Source: Mercurialis annua (taxonomy: Eukaryota; Streptophyta; Magnoliopsida; Malpighiales; Euphorbiaceae). From it: a stretch of 64,000 nucleotides of DNA. Below the pieces are notes generated by a model, which worked only from the letters and a program-made list of their open reading frames with translations, was not told the DNA's origin and did no database searches. Where the stretch lies: positions 29,821,001 to 29,885,000 of the forward strand of contig NC_065575.1 of assembly GCF_937616625.2 (NCBI RefSeq), given 5' to 3'. This document shows, in pieces, positions 1 through 11,832 of the stretch; the stretch's first letter is position 1; the number at the start of each line of letters is the position of its first letter. A program made the translations under genes and the position numbers.

Positions 1-3000
1 TTCCTGGTAATGTACCTTTTTCTTTCCATGGGAGAAGGTAGAGACACCAAAGTATCTTATTTCAACGATCAAGGCCAAGCGCATGATGGGCAAGGGTTGC
101 CAGGGTTTCTTAGCGGTGGTTCGTGACTTAGAGGCTGTCAGTGGTAATGTGCATAGTATCTCGATAGTGAATGAGTTCACTGATGTGTTTCCAGAAGAGT
201 TACATGGATTACCACCTGACCGTGATATTAAGTTCTGTATCGATATTGCTCCTGGAACAGCTCCTATTTTAATACCTCCGTATCGGATGGCTCCTGCAGA
301 GCTAAAAGTGTTGAAGGAACAGTTGCAAGAGTTGCTGGATAATGGTTTTATCAAACCGAGTACTTCTCTGTAGGGTGCTCCTGTGTTGTTTGTCAAGAAG
401 AAGGATGGTTCTTTACGGTTGTGTATTGACTATAGACAACTGAACAAGGTTACTATCAAGAACATGTATCCTCTTCCTCGTATTGATGATTTGTTCGATC
501 AGTTAGAGGGTGCTAAGTGCTTTTCGAAGATTGACTTGAGATCCGGGTATCATCAACTTCGGATCCGAGACGTCGATGTTCCTAAGACTGCTTTTAGAAC
601 GCGTTATGGGCATTTCGAGTTTCTATTCATGTCTTTTGGGTTAACTAACGCACCAGCAGCGTTTATGGATATGATGAACCGGGTGTTCAAGCCTTTTCTG
701 GATTAGTTCATTATTGTGTTTATTGATGACATACTGATTTACTCTCGGAGCGAGGAGGAGCATGCTTTCCACTTGAGGACAATACTGCAGACTTTGCGTG
801 AGCATCAGCTGAATGCTAAGATCTCAAAGTGCGAATTCTGGCTGGACGAAGTTACTTTCTTTGGACACGTGGTGTCAAAAGATGGGATCAAGGTCGATCC
901 GAAGAAGATTGAGGCGGTTATGGATTGGCAGAGACCGAGGTCAGTAACCAAGATCAAAAGTTTTCTGGGTTTAGCAGGCTATTATCAGCGGTTCGTGCAG
1001 GATTTCACCAGAATATCTGCACCGTTGACTAAACTGACACAGAAGGGTGTTAAGTTTGAGTGGACTAACAAGTGCGAGGCGAGCTTTGAGAAGCTCAAAG
1101 AGATTTTGACTACAGCTCCTGTGTTGGCTTTGCCATCTGGCATTGAGGGGCTCATTGTATATTGTGATGCTTCTCGTATCGGTTTGGGTTGTGTGTTAAT
1201 GCAACATGGTAAAGTGATTGCCTATGCTTCTCGTCAGCTGAAGAAGCATGAGGTTAATTATCCTACTCATGATCTGGAGTTAGCAGCTGTGGTTTTTACT
1301 CTTAAGATTTGGAGGCACTATTTGTACGGTGCGACTTATGAGATCTTTACGGATCATAAGAGTCTGAAGTACATCTTTGATCAGCAGGAGTTGAATCTGA
1401 GGCAGCGAAGATGGTTGGAGTTACTGAAAGACTACGATTGTTCTATTCAGTACCATCCGGGTAAGGCTAATGTGGTAGCCGATGCGTTGAGTCGCAAGTC
1501 TTCGGGCAGTTTGGCCCATATTTCTGAGGTTGGACGGAGACCCATAATTCGTGAGTGGCATAGTTTGTTAGCTTTGGGATACGGATTTCAGGTTTCGCAG
1601 AGAGATTGTTTGTTGGCACAGTTACAGGTGCAGCCGGTTTTGATTGATAGGATCAAAGCTTCACAAGCTGAGGATCCATAATTGAAACGGATTATGGACG
1701 AGATCCATCTGGATGGGAATTCTGAGTTTGTTCTGGCGGATGGAGTTCTCAGGTACGGTTCTCGACTTTGTGTTCCGGATTCAGATAGTTTGAGAGACCA
1801 GATTCTGGAGGAAGCATACAAGTCAGCTTACAGTGTTCATCCGGGTTCTACAAAGATGTATCATGATCTCAAGGGTACGTACTGGTGGAGGGCAATGGAA
1901 AAGGATGTTGCAGAGTTTGTGTCTAAGTGTTTGACTTGCCAGCAGGTAAAGTTAGAACATCAGAGACCGTTTGGATATCTGAAACCGCTACCTATTCCAG
2001 AGTGGACAATGGCAGCGGATCGCTATGCATTTTGTGGTTGGTTTTCCACGTACCCGACAGGGGTATGATTCGATTTGGGTGATAGTTGACCGTTTGACCA
2101 AGTCAGCTCACTTCTTACCGATCAAGGTTACTTATCAGGCTTCGAAGTTGGCACAATTGTACATCAATCGGATTGTTAGTCTCCATGGTGTACCAGTGTC
2201 GATAGTTTCAGACAGAAGTTCGATTTTCACCTCTCGGTTTTGGAAGGCATTGCAGGAATCTTTAGGTTCGAAGCTGGATTTAAGTACTGCATTTCATTCT
2301 CAGACTGACGGTCAGTCTGAGAGGACGATTCAGACTTTGGAGGACATGCTCAGGATGTGTGTTCTGGATTTTCAGGGTAGCTAGGATACTCATTTGCCTT
2401 TGATTGAGTTTTCCTACAACAACAGTTATCACGCTAGTATTGAGATGGCACCTTATGAGGCTTTGTACGGGCGCAAATGTCGATCTCCTATATGTTGGGA
2501 AGAGGTCGGCGAGCGTAAACTTTCTAGAGCTGAGATCATCCAGATTACCTCTGAGAAGGTACCTTTGATCAAGCGTAGGCTTGAGACTGCTTTTATTTGT
2601 CACAAAAGCTATGCTGATCTTAAGCGGAAGGACTTTGAGTTTCAACTTGGCGACTATGTATTTCTTCGAGTTTCGCCTATGAAGGGCGTTGTGCGTTTTG
2701 GTGTTAAGGGAAAGTTAGCACCTAGGTTTGTTGGTCCGTATGAGATTACTGAGAGAGTTGGGGCAGTTGCTTATCGTTTATCTTTGCCGCCAGACATGTC
2801 CTTGGTGCATCCAGTGTTTCATATATCGATGTTGCGGAAGTGCGTTTCTAACCCTTCTCAAGTGATTGTACCATAGAGTGTTGAGGTTGACCAAGAGCTG
2901 TCTTATGAGGAACAGCCTGTTGAGATTGTCGATACGCAGGTGCGTAGGTTGCGAAACAAGGAAATGCCGATGATCAAAGTTCTGTGGCAGAATCACTCTG

Positions 3001-3064
3001 TAGAAGAATAAACTTGGAGACGGAGTCCGACTTGAGGAACCGTTATCCTTTCGTCTTTTCTTGA
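1..3064 (+). pseudogene. pol: E1 pol pseudogene: RT, RNase H, integrase, chromodomain
   Basis: Remnant of a chromovirus polyprotein that would reverse-transcribe and integrate the element. Domains in order: RT (about 390-960) with CIDYRQLNK and the catalytic FIDDIL at 716-733; RNase H (about 1150-1500) with acidic residues in YCDAS, DLELA, FTDHKS and VADALS; integrase zinc finger (about 1830-1960, HPGSTK to CLTCQQ); integrase core (2025-2384) with IVSDR and TDGQSERT; a C-terminal chromodomain with KVLWQNHSVEE near 2980-3008. Breaks seen: a lost G near 31, TAG 371, TAG 704, TAA 1679, a frameshift between about 2000 and 2025, TAG 2382, TAG 2874, TAA 3009 and a one-base loss near 3016. The first integrase aspartate is changed (MHFVV where the family has MDFVV). 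Several independent lesions show long inactivity. Confidence 0.93.
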
Positions 3065-3253
3065 GGTACGTTGGTATTGTTGGTTGCTTTTATGATATGT
3101 TAGTACTTTTGGTTATGGGTGTATTTATGTGCTACTTGGTGATTGATATTTCGGGCATTGCACTATGTGCATCACTTTCGTGTGTTTATGTGAGTTGTTG
3201 TTTAATTTCGTTGTAGTAAAATCGAGGACGATTTTTTTTTAAGTTGGGGAGAA
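3065..3253 (+). other. E1 3' untranslated region with polypurine tract
   Basis: Non-coding stretch between the pol stop and the 3' LTR. A purine-rich run at 3241-3253 (AAGTTGGGGAGAA) sits directly against the LTR's TG. That is the position and composition of the plus-strand priming polypurine tract. The sequence upstream is T-rich with no ORF of note. Confidence 0.8.
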
Positions 3254-5248
3254 TGTAACACCACGCATTTTTCTAACTTGTTCCGTTAAGCCTAAACGGT
3301 ACCTTGAGTTTGTTTGAGAGGTTCGACCACTTGGATTCGCGTTTCGAAGGTTCCAAACCTTCTAAAATGTGTTTTAAGATGTATTAGAAGTAATCTCGGA
3401 GTTTGAAACGTTTTCAATTTCAATTTCAAAATTTCAAATTTTGATCGGAGGCAGTAGCATTTCGCGGGAGCGACATGCATGAATCACGGGCGCGATTCAT
3501 GTATCGCGGGCGCGATATAGGTGTAGCGGGCGCGACGCGTGCACTGTTTTGTTCGCTGATTTCTATTTAAACTCACCTTAACTCGACCTAAATCATATTT
3601 TAAACACTTTTAACTTCTCTAAATATCCGAATTCAGCTGAGACTCTATCTTAGGTCATTCCTCCATTCTTTCCTCTCAATTTTGATTCTTGGTAAGTGTT
3701 CCTAATCATTCCTTTGTGATTTCATCAATAGTTCATCAATTCTAGTAATTCTAAATCCTATAGCCTATATAAATTGGTTGTAGGCTGATTGTGGATCAAT
3801 ATTTCTGAGTTTTCTCATGATTGTTGTTCTTAATCCATCTCAAGAGGTTAGTGGCTTAAATCGCTTGTTTTTATTTGTAGAGATTGCTATATATTCAATT
3901 GCTTCGATACCTTGGGTGGTTTGATTGTAATTTCTATGTTTCTTTGAATTATAAATTCTGGAAATCTTAATTTGATGTTATATTAGTCTCTTGAATTTCA
4001 TTTGTACTTAGGGTGATTTGGTTTTAATGTTACAATAGATGGACTTATCGAATTGGTAAAGATTTTGGGTTATAAACTGTTTTTGATGGTTATTTAAAAA
4101 TCTGAAAATTTCTTAAAAGCTAATCTTAGGTTGTTTAGACAACAAACGTACATTGGGTGTGTTGGGGGAATCTTGTGAATGAATTTTAGTATCGTTTGAT
4201 TAATGCTTTTGAGATAAAATTTTGTTTTATGATTAAACTAAAATCTGGGAATTTCAAAGTAATGGATCATAGGGTATTAGATGCTAAAAAATACATTGGG
4301 TGATTTTGAGAAATCGTTTAAATGGAATAGCCTATAGTTTGGTTAATATTTTTGAATTTAAACTCGGTTTTGAACTTATTACTAAGGGCTGAAAGTTGTT
4401 TAGAAGATTGTTTAAAACTTGTTAAAAGAATGTTAGATTATCTTAGGATGTGGTTTGACTTGAATTAAATAATATAAGGCGTACAAGGCATTATATGTCA
4501 TGTAGGGATTCAGTTGAACTATTTTAACTTCAAGTTGATGCTTGAAGGATGTTGAATCTTATTGATTCTATTTGAGGTGATATACTTAAATGTACCTGGG
4601 GTGCTACTTGCTAAGTGTTAGCAAGCTTAATTGTTTATGGCATTATTAAGTTGCGGCGTGAGTTCTTATTTAAAATTGACTTTGGTTTCATTTAAGGTTT
4701 GATTAAAGACTTTGGTTTAAACTTGGTTTATGGTTGGGTCGGGTTAGACGTGGTCTCCCGACATGTTGTGTTGAGCTATACTGCATTAAGGCTAACACAT
4801 TAAATTTGGAACTGTAATTGTTTTAAAAGGAGTATATAAGTATTTAAGTACTTTGTTTTTGTTTTAAAAGATAATAACTCACCTAAACTGAAGTTGCCTT
4901 ATTTGTTAATTAGTTGTATGGATTCTTGGTTGTATTTTGATTACCTTGTTTGATTCTTTGGTTGCGTTTTGAAATTCTAGTTCTTTGTGGAGTCTAGTAT
5001 TCTTAGAGTTAGGGGTTGTTCAGATTTTGACTTATATAATGTTTTAGACCCGTCGAATGCTCGTGCTACGGAGTATACGCAAGGTTATCTGTTTGCCAAG
5101 ATTCACATGGATAAGCAAGCAGTGAGTTTATAGTGTTATTTACCGCTTTATTAAGTACCGCAAATTATTTTAGTATATCAAATGTTTGTGAGCTGTTTTA
5201 AGGATTATGGATCTGGATTAAAACGAGCTACTCGATAGGCTTGTATCT
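3254..5248 (+). mobile_element. E1 3' LTR (family A), left part
   Basis: It starts TGTAACACC immediately after the polypurine tract and aligns by eye with four other A-type LTRs in the window (32395, 37346, 54928, 58697). It has GC-rich repeats at about 3455-3538 and a TATA-like TATTTAAA at 3564-3571. A copia element interrupts it after GTATC (5244-5248). It continues at 13857. Confidence 0.9.
3455..3538 (+). promoter_or_regulatory. GC-rich palindromic repeat cluster and TATA region of LTR family A
   Basis: Four to five repeats of a CGGGCGCGA-like core are spaced about 20 bp apart. Inverted arms (ATGAATC/GATTCAT) surround one of them. A TATA-like TATTTAAA lies about 25 bp downstream at 3564-3571. 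The same arrangement precedes TATTTAAA in the other A LTRs, at 32706, 37656, 55238 and 59007. A promoter role is inferred from position in the LTR. Confidence 0.6.
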
Positions 5249-7246
5249 GTAGGTGCAACGGGACGTGAGGGTCCGAATCGTATATTTCAATTCAAAATTG
5301 GAATTCCAACAATTCGGATCCAGAAATTGATCATATCAATAACAAATGGATCGTCGTATCATCTAGTAATTAAAGCACGCATCTAGAAACCGTAAGAAGA
5401 ATACCTATGTCGATTCTCCAACGATTCTTGTAGTCCCGATAGTACGGCGACCTCAAGCTCGTCCACACGAGTATGCGTTCAATTGAATCCTCGCCTTGAA
5501 GTAATCTGCCAGAGTTCCTCTTGCCGCGCAGCCCTAAGCTCAAACTCTTGCCGGGATTACGTCCTTGCTCGGATTTATGAAAAACGTCGCCAAGTTTTTC
5601 CCGTGATTGATGACTACTTGAACTCCTTCAAGTGCTTTCTCTCTCTAAAACTTTGTAGTGAGATGTGTTTTGTTGTGTTAAATGAGCAAAGGCAACCTCT
5701 ATTTATAGGGTAGAGCTTTGCTTAAGAATGCAACACCTCACATGCTAGGTGTCACACACCAAGCAAAGGTGTTGCCACCATTCGACACCTCACATGCTAG
5801 GTGTCACGCACCAAGCATAGGTGTTACCACCATCTGACACATCACATGCTTGGTGTCACACATCAAGCATAGGTGTTGCCACCTTCTGACACGTCGGATG
5901 CTAGGTGTCACACACAGAGCCATACATGACATCATCACATGACATCATCATATGACATCATCGTGACATCATCACATGACATCATCGTGACATCATCACA
6001 TGACATCATCGTGACATCATCGTGACATCATCACATGACATCATCACATTAACTTGGTTAAAATACAATTAGGTGCCTACTAATTTATAACTCTTACAAA
6101 TTAGTCCCTAATTTATACTTGTTTTTCATCTTAGATTAATTTCCGAGATATGCTAGTATCTATATGAAATCGATCTCTCGTAAACTCAATCGGTTGCACA
6201 CCCTATTGTGTGTGACTAACTAGGTTCACATCTATATGGCAACGAGAGTCATAAGAAACGCCTTTCTTATATTAAATAATTAAATCCCATTAATTATTAA
6301 TTCTCGTAGATCGTGAGTGACGTCTAGCAACATCTCACGACCCCCAAATAGATATGAATGTTTCGATGCATTCTTTATGAACCAATGTTCATAATTACCG
6401 TACACTCAAAATTCCCTTCATCTAAGATTCTGACCTCAACTAGTGTCACGGTTAAGTCAAACACTGTTTGTCTTAATCATATGACCTCATCTCAGTTCTT
6501 ATTCTTGATAAATATGAATTCCACTAGAAACAACTTTCTAAGTAAGTCATATACACCCGCGCAGGTTTTATCATCCATCAAGAACAATTTGAGATAGCAT
6601 AGAATCTTTTCTCCGTTCATCCAGAGTGATAAATCCTCTCTTGGTTAAACCCCTATCTCTATATACAACTAACTAGAGCCAACACATCCCGCGACCCTAG
6701 CTCATGAAAGATCTAGGGATAAGGAGTATCAAACTCTAATCACCTATATACAATATAGTGTCACCGCAAGTCAAAGGACATATGTACAATTATGAACTAG
6801 ATGACATTAAACTGACTTTGATGAAATACCATGTATAAGTCATCTAGCGTCACTTGTTCGACCCACTCAATATCTTGAGTGTCCACATGTTTATCCTTAT
6901 CTCCATCAAGTAGTATGAGACTCACTACTTCCTATAATTAGTAACTCCTTACTAATCAGGAGAATAAACAGAGGTGACAATCTTTCCGGGATAATACGAT
7001 GCCCTTATTCGTAGGACCCCATCGATCATGAACTGTTATTTAGATCACATGTATAATAAAATCTGTAACTCATATTCTTAACACCTTAATAATAGATTCT
7101 ATCACAATGTGATAAGGACAATACGTAATAAATGAACACTTAGTTGATGAGACACTTAGTTCAATTAGAACATATATATCTTTGCCATTGCGATTAGTTC
7201 TACAAATATACATGATCAAATGGCCCTAGGGCACATACTACTAACA
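5249..7246 (-). mobile_element. copia 3' LTR
   Basis: The left copy of the copia LTR, bounded by TG at 5249 and CA at 7246 as written on +. It pairs with 11833-13851. A TATA box reads on the minus strand at 5700-5707 (TATTTATA on +). Tandem repeats lie at 5732-6050. A short + strand frame at 5483-5713 recurs in the other LTR but is antisense to the element and not credible as a gene. Confidence 0.95.
5732..6050 (-). repeat. Two adjoining tandem repeats in the copia LTR, upstream of its TATA box
   Basis: About 3.5 copies of a 52-bp unit (5732-5915), each holding the inverted pair CACCT/AGGTG, are followed by many short units of GACATCATC (about 5929-6050). On the element's strand these lie just upstream of the TATA box at 5700-5707. 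The matching block in the other LTR is about 12319-12683, with more GACATCATC units. Confidence 0.85.
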
Positions 7247-7257
7247 ATCTCCCACTT
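7247..7257 (-). other. copia polypurine tract
   Basis: Read on the minus strand this is AAGTGGGAGAT, directly adjoining the 3' LTR. Its position and purine content fit the plus-strand primer of reverse transcription. Confidence 0.8.
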
Positions 7258-7345
7258 GCACTAGTGCCATTGGCAACTATATCTAAGCCCCATCTTTACA
7301 AGATGTAAATCTTAATGACTCTATGTCATGTAAACCTTAATGACT

Positions 7346-10300
7346 CTAAGTCATGGGCTTTGTCAGTGGGTCAGCCGTGTTATCGGCTGATGCTATCTTT
7401 TAGAGAAACAATTTTCTCTTTCCAACAATTTCTTTAGATAATATGATAATGCCTTTCCTTATGTTCGGATAAGTTGTGAGACCCAGTTTCCTTTGCTATG
7501 GCAGTAGCACCATTGTGGTCGCAGAAAAGAGGAACTGTCGACTTAATGGAAGAAACCGTACTTAGTTCTATTAAGAACTATTTTATCCAAACACCTTCTA
7601 TTACAACATCTCATGCCATAATATACTCGGTTTCTATAATGGAATATGGAGTTGATTCTTGCTTAGAACACTTCTAGCTCACTACTCCTTCATTATAGAT
7701 AAATATGAATCTGGAGATAAACTCTCTATTATCCATATCTGATTATTAATCAAAATCTGTAAAACGGTCTACTTAAAAATCCCGTTCTCCATTTGTTAAT
7801 ACCATATCATTAGTTCTATAAAAGTACTTAAAGATACCTTTAACATCCATCCAATGTTCTCGACATAGATTGGATTAAAACCGATTAGTCCCACTAACCG
7901 CATAGATAATTTCCAGCTTTGTATGTGGCAACACATACCTCACACTACCAATTGCCGAAGCTTATGGTATCTTTGCTAGATTGTTTCTTTCTTAAGAAGT
8001 TTCGGAAGACACTCCCTTTGAAAGATTTATTTTATGCCTAACTAGTATCAATCCTCTCTTAGAACTTCCATATTGAACTACTTCAATATCTTTTCTAAGA
8101 AGAGCCTTTAGGAGAAACCAATTATTCTCTTAGATCTATCTCCATAGAGTCTAATACTGAGAATTTAGGCTACCTCTCCGTGGTCTTTGATGGAGTACGT
8201 ATTAGATAAACCAAAGTTTTACAAAAGTCAACATTCCGATATTATTATTTATTAGTAATAAGTTATCTACATACAAGATCATGAAAGTGAGTCTGCTCCC
8301 ACTAACCTTCTTGTAAACATTGGGTTTATCATCGTTTTTAATAAATTCGTAACTCCTTGCGGCTTTATCAAGACGGCGAATCTCGAAGCTTTGTTTCCAT
8401 CCACTAGGGATCATTTTAGCTTACACGCCTCGGAACCTTCTTCGGATTCAAAATCCTCGGCTTGTTCCATATAGATATACTCCTTAATTTAACTATTAAG
8501 GAATATGGTTCTTACATCAACATGTCCAACCATAGAATCTACATATGTAGATATGGCAAGAAGAATCTGGATGGACTTAAGCATGGCTACCAGCGAGAAA
8601 GTGTATTCACAATACAACTTCTTGCCTCTAGCAAAAATCTTTTGCAACAAGCCTAGCTTTAAAGGTCGCCACCTTTCCATTAGTATAAATTTTACACATG
8701 AAGATCCATCTAATCCTTATCGGTATAATACCTTCGGATGGATCGACTGGCTCCCCAAATTTGGTTACTATAAATGGAATCCATTTCAGATTTTATTGCT
8801 TCAAACCATTTTTTTTTAAGAATCTATATCATATATAGTTTCCAAATAAGTAGAGGGATCAACATTTGATCTTTTTCTCCATGACTAAACGACTTTTGTT
8901 TATCATGTGGGAAAACCATATCTCTCTGGTTGACGAGATACTCTACTTGATCTTCGAGATGTTAATGTAGATACATCTTTTACTAACTCCGGCTTTTAGT
9001 GGGTTTGATCAATCTTCATTGATTCATTATTTTGTTGGTAACTAGATGACTCCTCATCTAATTCTATATTCCTTTCTTAGTGTCCCTCTTGAATAAACGC
9101 TTTATTAAGAAAGACTACCACCGTTAAACAACGATTGTTTGTTCGGTTCAAATATAGAAACAATATCCTAAACTGTCTTTAGGATATCCAACATAACCTT
9201 TCCATGATTGATTTTGATTCCAAATTTATCGGATATTATTTTCCTGATACGTTCCGAACACCCTCAAATCTTAACATCCTTAAGACTTGATTCCATACCA
9301 TATCTCATAAGATATCTATGGTGGAAATTTAGTTGGAATTTAATTTAGAATTTTATTTGCGGTAAGAAGTGCTTGACCCTATAACGAGATGGATAAGTCA
9401 GTATATAGCTCATTATTGATCGTATCATTTCCCACAATGTACGATACGTCCTTCTTGACAGACGCACCATTCAACCATGGTGTTCCCAAAGAGTAAGTTG
9501 AAAAATAATACCACATTCCTTTTAGGAACATACCAAATTCTGTACTCAAGTATTCTTCCCTTTTCGATCACATCGTAAAGTATTAATACCTTTTCCAATA
9601 TGGTTTTCTACTTCATTCTTGAAGTCATTTGAACATTTCAAAATCTTCATGTTTGTTCTTCATAAGACAAACTTAACTATATCGTGATAAATCATCGATG
9701 TAGAAAATGAAGTATAAGTATCTACCTTGGTCCGTTTCTTTAAACGTACCATATACATCACTATGTATGATCTCTTAAACGGCTTTGGCTCTACCACTTT
9801 GTCCCACAAAGAATGACCAGGTCATTTTGCCTTTAAGATACGACCCAGAAATCGGAAGCGATGCAAAATCTTGATTGCTCAAGATTCCCATCCTATCTGA
9901 CTTGTTATGTCTGTCTTTTGCAATATGCCCTAATCATAAGTACCAAAGTTGTTTAAAAGTTTGATAACTTATGCTATTAATTTTCAAAACATCTTTTGCA
10001 TTAAACATCTTTATTCAAGTCATAAAGAATATTTAGTACATCCATACCCAACTCTGTATTATCAAACATAATACTACAAACATCCTTTGTAAATAGAAAA
10101 TCAACTACCAAATTTGTCATACAAATTCGGATATGATATTCCTATATATATTGGGTAAGTACAAAAATCTTGTTTAAGTACAACTTATGTTTATTTAAGA
10201 AAATTGAAGTTGATCCTATAGCTCTTGTCGCAACGCTTGCGTCATTCCCGAGATTTAAGATTACTTCATCTTTTTCCTTTCTTTCTCACTTTTACTAAAT

Positions 10301-10650
10301 CCATAAAAGATAAACAAATGTGAGAATGAGCATCGGTATTCAATACCCAAGCTTTTAAATGAGCAATTGACATTGGAACATGAGATAGACACATGTTCTT
10401 GATGGAGTTGTTCCTCCAGTCATTGCCCTTTAAGTATTCACAATACTTAATGCAATTTCCATTTCAATGTCTTTCGGTTTGACAAAAGAAACACTTTCTT
10501 TTATTGACCGAACCGCCTTTCAAATATTCCAAATATTTCCGGCAATGACTTATATTGTCCTACATTTTAACAAATGAAAACATTTTTCTTTGTTAACTGA
10601 TGTGCATTTCTTTTTCGCAATAGCCTTGGAGGCATCTAAATATCTTAATC
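7346..10650 (-). pseudogene. pol: copia pol pseudogene: protease, integrase, RT, RNase H
   Basis: Minus-strand translation in all three frames recovers copia domains in order. A degenerate gag zinc knuckle (FFCQTERH then NC) lies near 10450-10500. The protease near 10330-10360 reads VLNTDAHSHIC, so the catalytic DTG is lost. The integrase finger has LGHIAK near 9940. The integrase core near 9600-9850 has GKMTWSFFVGQS, EIIHSDVYG and YIDDLSRYS. RT fragments occur at 8489-8680 and 8202-8414, the latter with LYVDN where YVDD is expected. RNase H at about 7380-7720 has LFCDHNGATAIAKE. The end DNTADPLTKPMT precedes a TAG at 7346-7348. Stops and frame changes throughout make it non-functional. Confidence 0.9.
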
Positions 10651-11819
10651 AAACAAAAATGATTTTAAACCACTAGCGGATTACTATCGTGAATGTCACT
10701 TTAAAGAATTCTATTTAATCTTATTATCCCTTAGATAGCAAAGATCTCTAATTAGTATTCGTGTTATTTTGTATATTTAAACCATAATGATTTGGTCTTT
10801 ATCAAAATGGCCTCCCACTATCTTTTTCGAATCCTACACTTCCAAAATAGGAAACGTGAATCTTTGTTGGAAAAAGATTCAAGCGGGTGATTGAATTCTT
10901 ATACTCATTTATCTTTCCCTCAAGTACTTAATGCTATTCTTGGGATCAAAATGATATATAAGTGAACAACTACTTGTTCATCATATCTCATATGAGGTTC
11001 AATCATTTCCGGCTTCTAATGCTTTCACCCTCAAGTACTTAATGCTATTCTTGGGTTTCCACATTAGTTAAGTTTAACCCATTGAATCAACTAAGATGTA
11101 TCGATTTGAATAATATACGACTCAGGTACGCCTAATTGCCTTTCTCGCCGTATATTATATCGACTACACCCGCAACATCGCATGCTTAACAATAAACTCG
11201 ACAACATCTCTTGACGATATCATCTCACCCCTATGTATCCATAGCCGACAAGATGATAACTCAAAGCGTGTTAGTTTATTGCTCCAATGGAGATCCATTG
11301 ATAAATTAATTTAATGATTATTCAATATAAACTTAATCTTTTTACTTTTAGGAAGATTTCTTAGGGAATTAAGTTATTCCGGTCTCACTAAGCCCACAAC
11401 ACATTTTAGCATGCATCTCATACATATTAGAGCTAAAATGAATCATGCAATCACACATGTATGATCATGGACGTCCTAGGTCTCATTCTTTAGCCACAAA
11501 AGAATGAGCAAACTATTATTTGTTCCGCATGTTTTGTTGACGACAACATAATGCACAAGCGAGTCACGTATTGTGTTAAATAATCACATTAGAAAAATTC
11601 CCAGGATAGATTGGAGGGTCACGAGCGGACCACTTAAGTACCAATCTTCTAGACAGAATTTAATCAAATGTAATTAATGTCACAATACCGTTTGCTCGTT
11701 TTTGCAAACAAGACCTAAGCCCTCGGAATTATAAATTACATGCCAACTAATAATTCCTAAGTCCATGATTATTAATACATGCATTCAATCGTAAAGCTTT
11801 AATACTTGGTGATACGGTG
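10651..11819 (-). pseudogene. gag: copia gag region and leader, decayed
   Basis: This is the segment between the knuckle/protease remnant and the primer site, where gag and the untranslated leader should lie on the minus strand. I see no extended open frame here and no preserved gag motif. The assignment rests on position only. Confidence 0.6.
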
Positions 11820-11831
11820 GCTCTGATACCA
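11820..11831 (-). other. copia primer-binding site, initiator tRNA-Met
   Basis: The minus-strand sequence TGGTATCAGAGC is complementary to the 3' end of plant initiator tRNA-Met. It lies one base from the right LTR. This fixes that LTR as the 5' LTR and the element as minus-oriented. Confidence 0.92.
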
Positions 11832-11832
11832 C

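Noticed and set aside
5483..5713. 76-codon + frame, repeated at 12068-12298
   Set aside because: It lies in the copia LTR, antisense to the element, and recurs only because LTRs come in pairs.
5929..6050. GACATCATC repeat cluster considered as a CRISPR-like or regularly spaced array
   Set aside because: Units are contiguous short tandem repeats without unique spacers, inside a plant LTR.
6358..6597. 79-codon + frame, repeated at 12963-13202
   Set aside because: Same reason: antisense in the copia LTR, with no recognisable domain.
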